DNA of 64,000 nucleotides from Dendrocalamus latiflorus (lineage: Eukaryota; Streptophyta; Magnoliopsida; Poales; Poaceae), in contig CM029663.1 in the NCBI GenBank assembly GCA_017311315.1, positions 21,685,412 through 21,749,411 of the forward strand, given 5' to 3'. This document shows positions 35,355-47,300 of the stretch, one piece after another. A model generated the notes under the pieces. That model ran no database searches, had not been told where the DNA came from, and saw only the letters and a program-made list of their open reading frames with translations. Both the position numbers and the translations under genes were made by a program. Numbering within the stretch: position 1 is the first letter of the stretch; each line of letters opens with the position of its first letter.

Positions 35355-38300
35355 ATGGTATGTCGCCTCTCCCCCCTCACCCCTCCTTTCCTTCGAATGC
35401 TGAGAAGCTGTGCCTTCCGCGGTTGGTACGCGTAGATCTGTGCGATGTTGGAATACGTTTCAAGATTCATAGACCGTGTCATATAGGAGATGTTCTGCGA
35501 TATCGTAGTGTTTGTGGGTGCTACATAATGGGAGTTTGCTGCGATTAGATTACATGCAGCGATAGATTGAGCTCTCTCGACTCTTTCTGGCCCATTTTTG
35601 TTAGTTCTGAGTTGTGCTTTATTTTCTTGATGCATTCATGCTTCGGGCCAACCGATGTGTTATTCAATTCTCTTAGAACTTGCGGGTGTTTGGATGGGTA
35701 CCGGATATCCAAACAGGCACTTAGGGTATAAAAAGGCATTGAGGTTTTGTGGTTAGCATGCTAGAAGCACAGGCGAAAAGCTAGCTTTTACTCAGGTGGA
35801 AGCTAGTGCTACCAATCACAGAGTCATCCCATCGGCAGTGGAGAGGGTGTGCTTTGGGTCTGTTGGGGAGGAGGCACAGAGGTTGTTGATGACATATTGT
35901 TAAGGAGCTCTCAACTCCTACCTTGGCTCACTAATATGAGGTTAGGATGTAGTAATCACCAAAACTCATACAATATTCCAAAGTTTTGGGTGCTTGGTTG
36001 ATATCTAAGTTTTCCACACCTAAGGTTAGGCAACGGACCAATGCTACACTAAGAATTGTAGTATGCCTAACTTTGAGTGTGGCAAATTTTGGCATCCACC
36101 AAACAACCACGGTTTTTTGGTATTGTTAGCATTGATTTGCATCCAAGACAATTATGAAATTAATATTTGGCAAGGGCGGTGGGGTAGTCTTATCCTCGAC
36201 ACATTCAGAATCTTCAGTATTAGAGATGATATAGTAGTTTTGCTATTGTTTTGAGTGAAAGTTCAGGTGAAATCGTGCAATGCTTCTGGTAATAGTATGT
36301 CAATGAACACACTGGGAAGCTATAGAAGGTATTGTAACTTCCAGTAATCTTTCAGAAAGTATCTCTTACCAAGATAGTCATGAGGTACTCCCTCCCTTTT
36401 CGAATACTTGGCATTATTGACTTTGAACGGTCTCCAAACTGTGATTCTGACCATTATTTTTATAGCAAATATATTTATAGAAAAGTTACAAAAGTACGAT
36501 ATTACCAAAGTATTTTTTGAAAGTATGATATTACCAAAGTATTTTTTACTAACCCAACCACGCCATTTCAATGTGGCCAAGCTAGATACTTAGAAACTAT
36601 TATTAATCAAAGATTAGAGTTTGACCGGTCAAAGTCAAAACTGCTAAGTATTTGGAAATGGAGCTAGTATTTTATTAGTATACTGAGGGCCTGTTTGGAC
36701 AGGTGGTTTTTATCCTAAATGTTCCTGGAATTTCCAGCTGAATTGGAAAAACATATCAAGTCAGAATTGTATAGCTCTTTTCTAGGTACAAACTAATTGT
36801 TTTCGCCCAAACTGTATGAAATTAAATGACCATAAGTTTGTCTTTGCTACTGGACTATTCATGTTATGATCTCCTTTTGTGACCCACTCTCTGCTGTGTA
36901 ATGGAGGCCATTACCAGTATACTGTATACTGTACCTGGCAGCATGACAGCAGCTTCCACTTCTGACATCTAGCCAGTGAAACTCCTTAGTTTGTATCTTC
37001 TCCTGAAGACAACTTCAAAGGTTCACCTGCAATTGAGAAGCGTTTGGCACAATATATACTGTAGCGAGTCAGTAGCATCTTTTCCTTCTTTTCTTTTTGC
37101 AAGGAAGTGGTATTTTTTTTATTTGGGATCTAAAGCTTTCGGTTTGAACTATTAGCAGGTTTAACTGTCCATGCGCCTGTTGGGTTTTATGTGAACAAGT
37201 TGCTACTGTTTTTCTGTCGGTTGTTTCAGAGGTCACCACTGTGCTTTAAATTGTATATAAATTGAAGTTTTAGTGCTTGGGTTTTACGTGAACAAGTTGC
37301 TAGTGTTTTTCTGTCTGATGTTTCTGAGGTCATCTTTGTGCTTTAAATTTGATATTAAATTGAATATTTTTGTCCTCCTGTTGCCGGTGGAATGTTATCA
37401 GCGACTAACTTCACTGATAATTTAGTACTAGGTCCTTATGGCTTCCAACATTACTTTAATGTAATGTTATGAAATTCTGTATTGTTCTTGTGGCTTGTCA
37501 CCTTTTGTGAGTGCAACCCCTGCATGTGATTCTAACAGACTAAGCTTGTCCTACATAATAGTTTCAAAGCTGCATTAGTACTTTACAGTTGCACTCGCAC
37601 CAATTACATCATACCGATCAATTTTAGTAAGCCGTTGTGTAATTTGCTGTTTTTGCGTTGTCTACTCAGACAAAGCGCACCAAGAAGGCTGGAATCGTTG
37701 GCAAATATGGTGTGAACTTCTAAAATGTGGCCAATTTCTCGTTCATGTGTTTCTGTTCTTTCGAAAGTTAACCCTTACAATGTTATAAGCACTAGGTATG
37801 GTGCTAGTTTGCGTAAGCAAATCAAGAAGATGGAGGTGTCTCAGCACTCCAAGTACTTCTGTGAGTTCTGTGGGAAGGTATGTCTTCCATTGGCCTACCT
37901 GGTTATGTTGTCTGTGTAACACCCCGCCCACCCTCTGGGCCAGAATGTTACCTCCACTGCGTACTCAAAACATTTCATCACTACTAGCAGAATTTAAGCC
38001 AACACTAGGTTTATTTATTTTGCTGCGTTCAGAAACAACATAGCATCCTTAACAATTACTCTAGCATAGAAAAGCTAAAGTAACTGGCAAAAATGATACA
38101 AAAGTGCTGCTGGGTCGTGCTGAAAATTCATGTGCTACTCCCGCCCGAGTATGACATCCTCAACGGCCACCTAAAAACATCAACGAAGCAAGGGTGAGTC
38201 CGAAGACTCAACAAGTACATAATAGAACAATAGACATTACCAACATAAGCAAGCATATAACCATAATGCACATATATCATCATGTTCATAACATCATTCT

Positions 38301-41300
38301 CGTAGCCAAGCAATGTAATGCCATCAATGCCATGCCTCATTACTCTACGTGCTCATATGCTCTTCACTTTGCAAGTACCGGTACTGCCGAGTGAACACCC
38401 GTCGATGTTCACCCATCGTGGGCCCGCCCTCATAGGCACGGGACCCCTCCACTCCCGTGGAGGCCTACCGAAGTAGGTCTTACTCAAGAGCACTCCGGAT
38501 TAGTCCACTGGCTTTACTCATAGCTAGGGACTTTCTCACCGCCCTCACTCTTGAGTGCTCCTCATGCAAATGCACATGCCCATGAACATATTCACGCTCA
38601 TCACTAACATTACTAGTAGACAAGCATCTTTGCCTACCTCACTCTATCATCATTGCCATCATTTACCATGCAACCTTATGTCACGTAAATATCACATTTC
38701 CACATAGATATCATGTAATCAACGCATTTCTACATAAATATCATCATACCAGATAAACATCGCATATTCATAAATCTTGGTCTACCGCTCTACCATGTAC
38801 TTGCCTGTTAGCCGAGCGGAGCGGAAGGCGTCGACTCGCGACCTCCACCTGGACAAACAAACAGTCCAATTTTAACGCATCATACAAGACCAGAGATTAA
38901 ATGGGTGACGACGATACTACGCATATCCCGTTTCTGACGCAGGAACGCACGGGTTTTAGGGATCTGCCGCTCAGGTCCCGAAACCCCCCCTTTTTTCCCT
39001 CTTTCTTTTTCTCCTCTTTTCTTTTCTCCTCTTCTTCTCCTTTCTCTTCCTTTTCTTTCCTCTTTCTCTTTTTTTTTCTTTCTCTACCCGGCCGGCCCCC
39101 TTTTCTCCTCCCTCACCCGTCTCTATCTCTCTCTCTCCCCCTCCACTTCTTTTGGGCCGACCGGCCCCCTCCTCCTCTATTCCGCCTGGGGCGGCGCGGC
39201 GGCGCGCGGCCAGGCGCCGGCGGCCCTCCCGCCGCCCCCTTCCTTCCCTCTCCCCTCCTACCCCTCTCTCTCGCGCGCACTCGGGCGCACCATCGGCGAC
39301 GCGGCGGCGTGCGGTCAGGCGCGGCGGCGCCGGCCCGCAGCTCGCCGCCGGCGGCTCCACCACCGTCCCCGCCTCCACCTTCTCCTCTCTCCCTCTCTCG
39401 TGCGGGCGCTCCTCCAGCGGCGCGACGGCACGGGGCAGCTCGGCTCGTCGGCCTCGGCTCATCGCCGGCCAGCCTCCCCCCGGCTCGCCCCCTTCTTCCT
39501 CGCCTCGGATCTGGCCGGCCCCGACCGGATCCACGCCTCCCCTTGCGCGCGGCGGTGGGGCGCTGGGCGGCGCCGCCCGGGTGACACGGCCAGCGGCCTG
39601 GCCGCTGCCCTCGGCTCCGGCCTGCGCCTCCGCCCTCGGTACGCAAGGTACTCCCCCTTCACCCCTTCCTTCCCTGTTGCTAAGTGTGCCGTGCCAAGAA
39701 CGAGCTGGGGCGGTGGTGAGAGGACCTACCCGAGTGGCCTGGACAACGAAGAGGGTTGTGGCGATGGCTATCTGCTTGGGTTGGATAAAGGAGTGCTGGT
39801 GTTGCTTTCTGCAGGGTGCAAGCCATACGTGGCAACCATGCACGCCAAAGCAAGCATGCGCTGGCCACGTCTCTCTGGCAGAGGGAAGAGTGGGTGAGGT
39901 GTCCTGCTAGCTGGCATTTTTTTCTCTGGTATTACATTCTACCCCCCCCCCCCTTAACAGAATTCGACCCCGAATTCTGGCGTTCAACAATCGCACGGAA
40001 GGAAACATAACAAAAAAAAAGTGATCTACGCATGACATAACTTTAACTCATACCTGAGGAGAACAACTCTGGGTACTTCTCGCGCATGCGAGACTCCAAC
40101 TCCCATGTCGCCTCTCGCTCGGACTGATGCGACCGCAACACCTTAACATACTTTATCACTTTATTCCTCAATACTTTCTCCGATTCCTCCAGAATCCGAA
40201 CTGGATGGGACTCGAAGGTGAGGTCTTGCTTTAAAGACACCGGTTCTAACACAACCTCATGCTCTGGATCTCGCAAATACTTTCTCAACATCGACACATG
40301 AAACACATTATGCACTCCGTGCATAGGCTCAATTCTCATGCCTCGGCATAGGAAAACCTCCAATCATTCAGGAAAAACACTCTCATTGCTTGCACAAAAG
40401 AGTCAATGCTACTCTTATTTGCAACAAGGAGAGCTCTTCTCTTTTACAAGAGAAGTATCACGCGACATCATAGAATCAACTCATTCATCCACAAACATCA
40501 ACCCTTCTCTCAAAACAGAAGGGAATTCGTTCCCCCACGGAAATCATTTCATCACAATAGATCCACTCAGAGTGAAATCCAGACAGGAAATCAATCATCA
40601 TCCTAACCAACAACTTTACGCTGCATATACCGAGCGAAATATTTCTATTTCCCCAAATCAGTCTTTTCTTTTCCAAGAAAAGAAAGCATATCCTTTAGGC
40701 ATAAGGATAACGCCTTAGCCAAAAACCACATAGACCACAAGTAAAATGCGGAAATACCGCAACTTTCCACTTAAATCCACTATCCCTCAAAGTAGCCCTG
40801 AACAAATTCTCAAATCAGGGGAGCCCAAAATAATCCTTTGACTATTGATCAACCACTTTAGTCATTAACATGAGGGATATTCTAGTTCGTGTTCCTTAAA
40901 AAAAATCCGTATCGATCACACATCCATGTGACTAAACCCGCAAGGACAATTCTCACTAACTCTCTTAGCAAGAATAATAGATTCCCATACTTCGAGATAT
41001 CGAGATATTCCAATTACTCATTAGACGGCCATACAACAATTCATTCTTCCAATAGCTCTACTTCATCTTTACCTCAATCTATGATATGGGAATCAAGCAA
41101 TCTAAAACATTAACCCCTAACGCTGATTACCTCAAAAACATAAGTCAAGGTAGTTCTTTCACCAAAATCTCATACTCTCATTGCTACCCAGGCTTTACCA
41201 GCTTAAATGTGACATCAGTCACCACTATTTCCCATAGACACTACTAGTTGCAAAGACACAATCGACTATTAGGTTCGCCTTTAAGGCCAATTTTTATCCC

Positions 41301-44300
41301 TAATCAATCTCCCACCAGGATTATGGCATAAGATCAACTCAGAATTCTATTAGCCACACAAGTCTTTATTATCACCCTAGTACCAACATGTCAACCATTT
41401 CACTCTAGATCTAGGCCTAATAGAGCTTCACGTTATGAATTTAACATTTGTTTTGAGAACAAGGGGTTCCAATCCCTCAGCAACCCTCCAGAGTTAAGAA
41501 GTCTACCAAATTTAAACATCCAGAAAACAGAACGAAATCCCAACAACTTTCATTCTCCAACAAAACAGGACTTGAGAATGAGTTCATCACTCACTCCCTC
41601 AATACGGGATTCACTCTTTCAATGATGCAACGCCTAGACAGGAGAACCATTCCCTCTGGCCATAGCATCACATCACAACAAACACAATAGGCAATTAACA
41701 CCAAGAAAACAGAGAGATGCAACAAAATCCAAATATTACATTACCCTAGTTGACGCGCCCGGGCCCACTTTAGACTCTCAACTCAAGACAATCGAAATTA
41801 CATGTTTGGAAAATGCTCAGGACTCACTCCTGAGTGCGCCTAGGACTTCGTTCCTAGGTACGCCCGAAACTTACGCGTTCGGGAGCGCCACAGACCACTC
41901 GTCCGGGAAATCTCTATGCAGAAGTGAGGAAAGTCAGGTAGCACTCATAACACACATACACAAAAATCAGTCTGAGAGTCATGCGGATCTCCTGCCGTAT
42001 CTCCAAGCATTCATCATTATTATAAACCAAACATGACCTCCTTCGACGTCATGAACTCCAAATGATAATGCACGCCAAAACACAAAGCATTTCTTTCAAA
42101 TACCAACATAGAGATTAATTAAAATTCTTTTCCCCATAACAACGTCAAGCCAGTACCTCTTGTACTGCTTGCACAGATTAGAAAATGTCTATTCGCTAAT
42201 ACATAAGTTATTGATTTTTAGTATCCCATCTTGAACCTTTCCACGGCTCACCGAATACTTTATTCCTCTGTATTTACTCTATAATTCATCAAACACTGCC
42301 ACCTTACTATACAAAACAACACAATCATAACAACTATCAAGTGCGCAACCACAAGATGTGGTCAAGGCTCTTTAATCAAAAGATCCACTATCAATAAATG
42401 ATCCCATGAGCACCTAATTCCAAGGCGCTAACTAATTTCCACCATATCAACCTTAAGGATGATCAATCACCTAGATTTTAGCACTCATCATATGTACTTC
42501 TGTAAACCACAATTGCTTTTAAGCATAGAATCCATATGTTCTACTTCCGGAGGTGTGCACATGTTTTCCAACAAAATGCAGTGGCAACTCCACCAACTCG
42601 TGCTTAAATATTGCCACCAAATCTCACTAGAACATTATTAACTTCATCCCTCAGAATTTGAGTCTCACATGACTTTACCCCCATTCTTCTCCATTCAATT
42701 TGGTTAGGAGACTATCCGACATCAAGACCCCCATTCTAGTCCCCCCAACTAATCCAAATAGAGTTCTAACATTACAACTATTAGAATCTTCCAAAACATT
42801 GGTCATGATTATAATAATCAATCATGGTGCGGCATTAGCGGACTTAGCTTTATAATCCTTCGCCTATTATCAATTGAAAGGATAACTCCATGAGGGATTT
42901 TTCCACCAAAATAATAAATTAGCACACTTCTTAGCATGCCTAGATTGCACGATTGGGCTAATCGATTGGGACCATCATGATACCAGTCATTCAATATGTC
43001 TCAACAGTCTAAGCAACTATAATCACCAACTGGTTCACCAATAATTCAAATCCAGCTATTAAGCAGAAATGGATATGGCTTACTCTGCTACTTCTCATGT
43101 CACTACTAAATCCTCATTGGGTTCAAATCAACTTTGATCCCACAACCATAACTAAAGTTAATTACTCTCTTAGGTTCTCACAATTTAGAATACCATGTCC
43201 TACCAACTTGTTACTTTAAACACCATATCCCACACACGCCTAATCCAACACTTCAACCACTATGGGATATTGCCTTCTCCAAAAATATTGGTCTCATTTT
43301 GCAAGTCACTCCAATCATTCATATAATCAGAATTCTCCCGAATACCAAACTTGCATAGAACACTCCCCACTATCGGGTATTTATCAAACAACTCAACGAG
43401 TTGCTAACCAAAGGGAACCAACTTCCTGAAACTGAAGCAAAACATCACTACCTCAATGCCACAAATGGCAACATGACCAGGCCTCTCCAGTGGCCACGGT
43501 CTCAGTCTCTATTGCATCGGTACATGACACAATCACGGCAAAGTCCCGTAGGACACACAAATAACCAGTTCAAATGCTTGCTATCAACCCACAATCATCA
43601 ACATCAAGCACTACAAATCAACAACATGACTAACAGAAGCGAAAACGCAATGCTTGACCCAATCCCACCCTACTGTGCACATGTCCGCGTCATCTAGCTC
43701 TCGGCATCTCTGTTCAAGACAGATAGCCAATCACACAGCTTGCTCACAAACATCCATGTCAACGGCACAGATCAACATCAAGGCTGCGAAAGCGTAAATG
43801 CAATGTAAGACCCATTCCCCATCCTATGGTGCACCAGTGTGTCAAATTTTAATTTAATTATTAGGCCTAAGTCAAATTTTAGTTGAATAATTAACCTAGA
43901 TTGTCAAATTTCTTTACCACGGACCAAACGCCCGCTCTGATACCAACTGTAACACCCCGCCCACCCTCTGGGCCAGAATGTTACCTCCACTGCGTACTCA
44001 AAACATTTCATCACTACTAGCAGAATTTAAGCCAACACTAGGTTTATTTATTTTGCTGCGTTCAGAAACAACATAGCATCCTTAACAATTACTCTAGCCT
44101 AGAAAAGCTAAAGTAACTGGCAAAAATGATACAAAAGTGCTGCTGGGTCGTGCTGAATATTCATGTGCTACTCCCGCCCGAGTATGACATCCTCAACGGC
44201 CACTTAAAAACATCAACGAAGCAAGGGTGAGTCCGAAGACTCAACAAGTACATAATAGAACAATAGACATTACCAACATAAGCAAGCATATAACCATAAT

Positions 44301-47300
44301 GCACATATATCATCATGTTCATAACATCATTCTCGTAGCTAAGCAATGTAATGCCATCAATGCCATGCCTCATTACTCTACGTGCTCATATGCTCTTCAC
44401 TTTGCAAGTACCGGTACTGCCGAGTGAACACCCGTCGATGTTCACCCATCGTGGGCCCGCCCTCATAGGCACGGGACCCCTCCACTCCCGTGGAGGCCTA
44501 CCGAAGTAGGTCTTACTCAAGAGCACTCCGGATTAGTCCACTAGCTTTACTCATAGCTAGGGACTTTCTCACCGCCCTCACTCTTGAGTGCTCCTCATGC
44601 AAATGCAAATGCCCATGAACATATTCACGCTCATCACTAACATTACTAGTAGACAAGCATCTTTGCCTACCTCACTCTATCATCATTGCCATCATTTACC
44701 ATGCAACCTTATGTCACGTAAATATCACATTTCCACATAGATATCATGTAATCAACGCATTTCTACATAAATATCATCATACCAGATAAACATCGCATAT
44801 TCATAAATCTTGGTCTACCGCTCTACCATGTACTTGCCTGTTAGCCGAGCGGAGCGGAACGACGTGCGGAAGGCGTCGACTCGCGACCTCCACCTGGACA
44901 AACAAACAGTCCAATTTTAACGCATCATACAAGACCAGACATTAAATGGGCGACGACGATACTACGCATATCCCGTTTCTGACGCAGGAACGCACGGGTT
45001 TTAGGGATCTGCCGCTCAGGTCCCGAAACCCCCCTTTTTTCCCTCTTTCTTTTTCGCCTCTTTTCTTTTCTCCTTTTCTTCTCCTTTCTCTTCCTTTTCT
45101 TTCCTCTTTCTCTTTTTTTTTCTTTCTCTACTCGGCCGGCCCCCTTTTCTCCTCCCTCACCCGTCTCTATCTCTCTCTCTCCCCCCTCCACTTCTTTTGG
45201 GCCGACCGGCCCCCTCCTCCTCTACTCCGCCTGGGGCGGCGCGGCGGCACGTGGCCAGGCGCCGGCGGTGCCGGCCCGCAGCTCGCCGCCGGCGGCTCCA
45301 CCACCGTCCCCGCCTCCACCTTCTCCTCTCTCCCTCTCTCGTGCGGGCGCTCCTCCAGCGGCGCGACGGCACGGGGCAGCTCGGCTCGCTGGCCTCGGCT
45401 CATCACCGGCCAGCCTCCCCCCGGCTCGCCCCCTTCTTCCTCGCCTCGGATCTAGCCGGCCCCGACCGGATCCACGCCTCCCCTTGCGCGCGGCGGTGGG
45501 GCGCTGGGCGGCGCCGCCCGGGTGACACGGCCAGCGGCCTGGCCGCTGCCCTCGGCTCCGGCCTGCGCCTCCGCCCTCGGTACGCAAGGTACTCCCCCTT
45601 CACCCCTTCCTTCCCTGTTGCTAAGTGTGCCGTGCCAAGAACGAGCTGGGGCGGTGGTGAGAGGACCTACCCGAGTGGCCTGGACAACGAAGAGGGTTGT
45701 GGCGATGGCTATCTGCTTGGGTTGGATAAAGGAGTGCTGGTGTTGCTTTCTGCAGGGTGCAAGCCATACGTGGCAACCATGCACGCCAAAGCAAGCATGC
45801 GCTGGCCACGTCTCTCTGGCAGAGGGAAGAGTGGGTGAGGTGTCCTGCTAGCTGGCATTTTTTTCTCTGGTATTACAGTCTGACTGCTTTGTGCTGTTTG
45901 CGAACTGTTAAATAGCTCATGAATCAAGCTATACTGTGCTGTGCACCTACCAATGGGGGCCCAGATTCCTGATGATGAAGTTACTTGATGCTTATTGATG
46001 TTTGCCATGATATGTAGGATTAGTTTTCTATGCTTCATTTTTTTCTCCCTATGGCAGTAACAGTTTTCTGTGGCAATGGAAAATTTCAGTGCATTCCTTG
46101 AGCTATACTGTCTTATGTGACCTCATAATTATAATATCTTCTATCTATGCATCAGTTTTTGTATTATCTCTTTGCAAGGCAATATGAAGAGTGCATTTAA
46201 CTTCTATTTTATCCATTTTGTATAGTAGTTCTTGTTAGAGATACATGTATAGTTTGTTATTCCCCATTGTTATGAGGGGTTCTTTGCATATTTACCACAT
46301 GTACTCTGTGTATATATACTGGCCCATTGGCCTCATATGAATACAAGCGCTATTCATAACATGGTATCAGAGCCAAAACTAGGGTTTTGGCTTACCTAGG
46401 GTTCCGCCGCCGTCGCCGCCTCTCGCGCTCCGTCGGCCCCGCCGACTCGCCTCCGCCTTCCGCTCCGCCCGGTGGTGTCCGCTCCGCCCGGTGGTCGCAG
46501 CCTCCCGCGCTCCGTCGGCCCCGCCGACTCGCCTCGCCGCCGCTGCCGCCGGCGTCTCCCCCGTTCGGCCTCGGCGCTCGGCCGCTTCTCTCCGCCGCCG
46601 CCACCGGCTGCTCCTCGCCGCCCTGCCGGCGTCGCGGTCTCAGCCCGAGGTCGCCGCCTCCGCCTCCCGCCGCGCGATCTCTGCCCGGGGTCGCCGCCTC
46701 CCGTCCGGCGCCTGCGCCGCCCGGCCCCGGCCGCCCTCCGACCGGTGCCGCCTCCGCCGTCGCCGGCCTCGGCGCCGCCCGGCGACCGCTCGCCTCCAGC
46801 CCGGCGCTCGGCCTCGGCGCCTCCGCCGCCCGGCGCCCGCCCGCCCGGACTCGCCGCCTCCGCCTCCCGCCGACTCCCCTCCGACGCCGCCGTCGCACCG
46901 TCGTCGCCCGCCGCCGCCGCCGCTCTGCCCTAGGCCGCTCGAAGATTCTGCTTCGGTTGCCCTAGCAGTCGATCGGCCCGTGGTTTTGGTTCGGTCGGTT
47001 CGGTCAGTTTGACCGGAAGAAAAAAAACGTCGTTCTAACCGCCGCGCCGTCCAGCGCCGCCTGTTAGACTTCGTTCCCTTGGTCGCCACGCCGTCCAGCG
47101 CCGCCTACCAATGGGCACCGTTTCCCTCCCTCGCTGCCCGGTGATTTTTGATGGTGTTAATTACACCGACTTCGTGTCTCACATGCGCATCCACATGCGT
47201 GGTCTTCGTCTCTGGGGCGTCCTCTCTGGCGATGTCACCTGCCCGCCTTGCCCTATTCCTCCGACGGAGCCTACGCCTGTGGCATTGCCCCCGACAGCCG

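Larger units (their letters stand above)
37910..45882 (-). mobile_element. Non-autonomous Ty3/gypsy LTR element in RPL37A intron 3 (antisense)
   Basis: Two LTRs (37915-39936 and 43948-45877) flank a 4,011 bp interior. The target duplication GTCTG is exact at 37910-37914 and 45878-45882. On the minus strand the LTRs begin TGTAATACC and end GTGTTACA. The primer site TGGTATCAGAGC (initiator tRNA-Met) sits beside the 43948 LTR, and a G-rich polypurine tract beside the other, which fixes orientation. The only coding trace is an integrase C-terminal fragment near the 3' LTR. No zinc knuckle, protease, reverse transcriptase or RNase H is recognisable. The LTRs differ by few substitutions, so insertion is recent and mobilisation must have depended on another element. 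Confidence 0.92.

Noticed and set aside
37798..38043. Plus-strand frame starting in RPL37A exon 3
   Set aside because: It is the wrong frame of exon 3 running into the intron and the gypsy LTR.
38901..39910. Long open frames on both strands (up to about 290 codons)
   Set aside because: They lie in the pyrimidine- and GC-rich blocks of the gypsy LTR, recur in the second LTR with indels that break them, and have Pro/Arg/Ser-rich translations without domains.
44925..45851. Open frames of 60-213 codons
   Set aside because: These are the other LTR's copies of the same compositional frames.
46387..47089. Arg/Pro/Ala-rich frames of 149-192 codons
   Set aside because: They come from the CCG-rich leader of the copia element; overlapping frames on both strands show composition, not coding.
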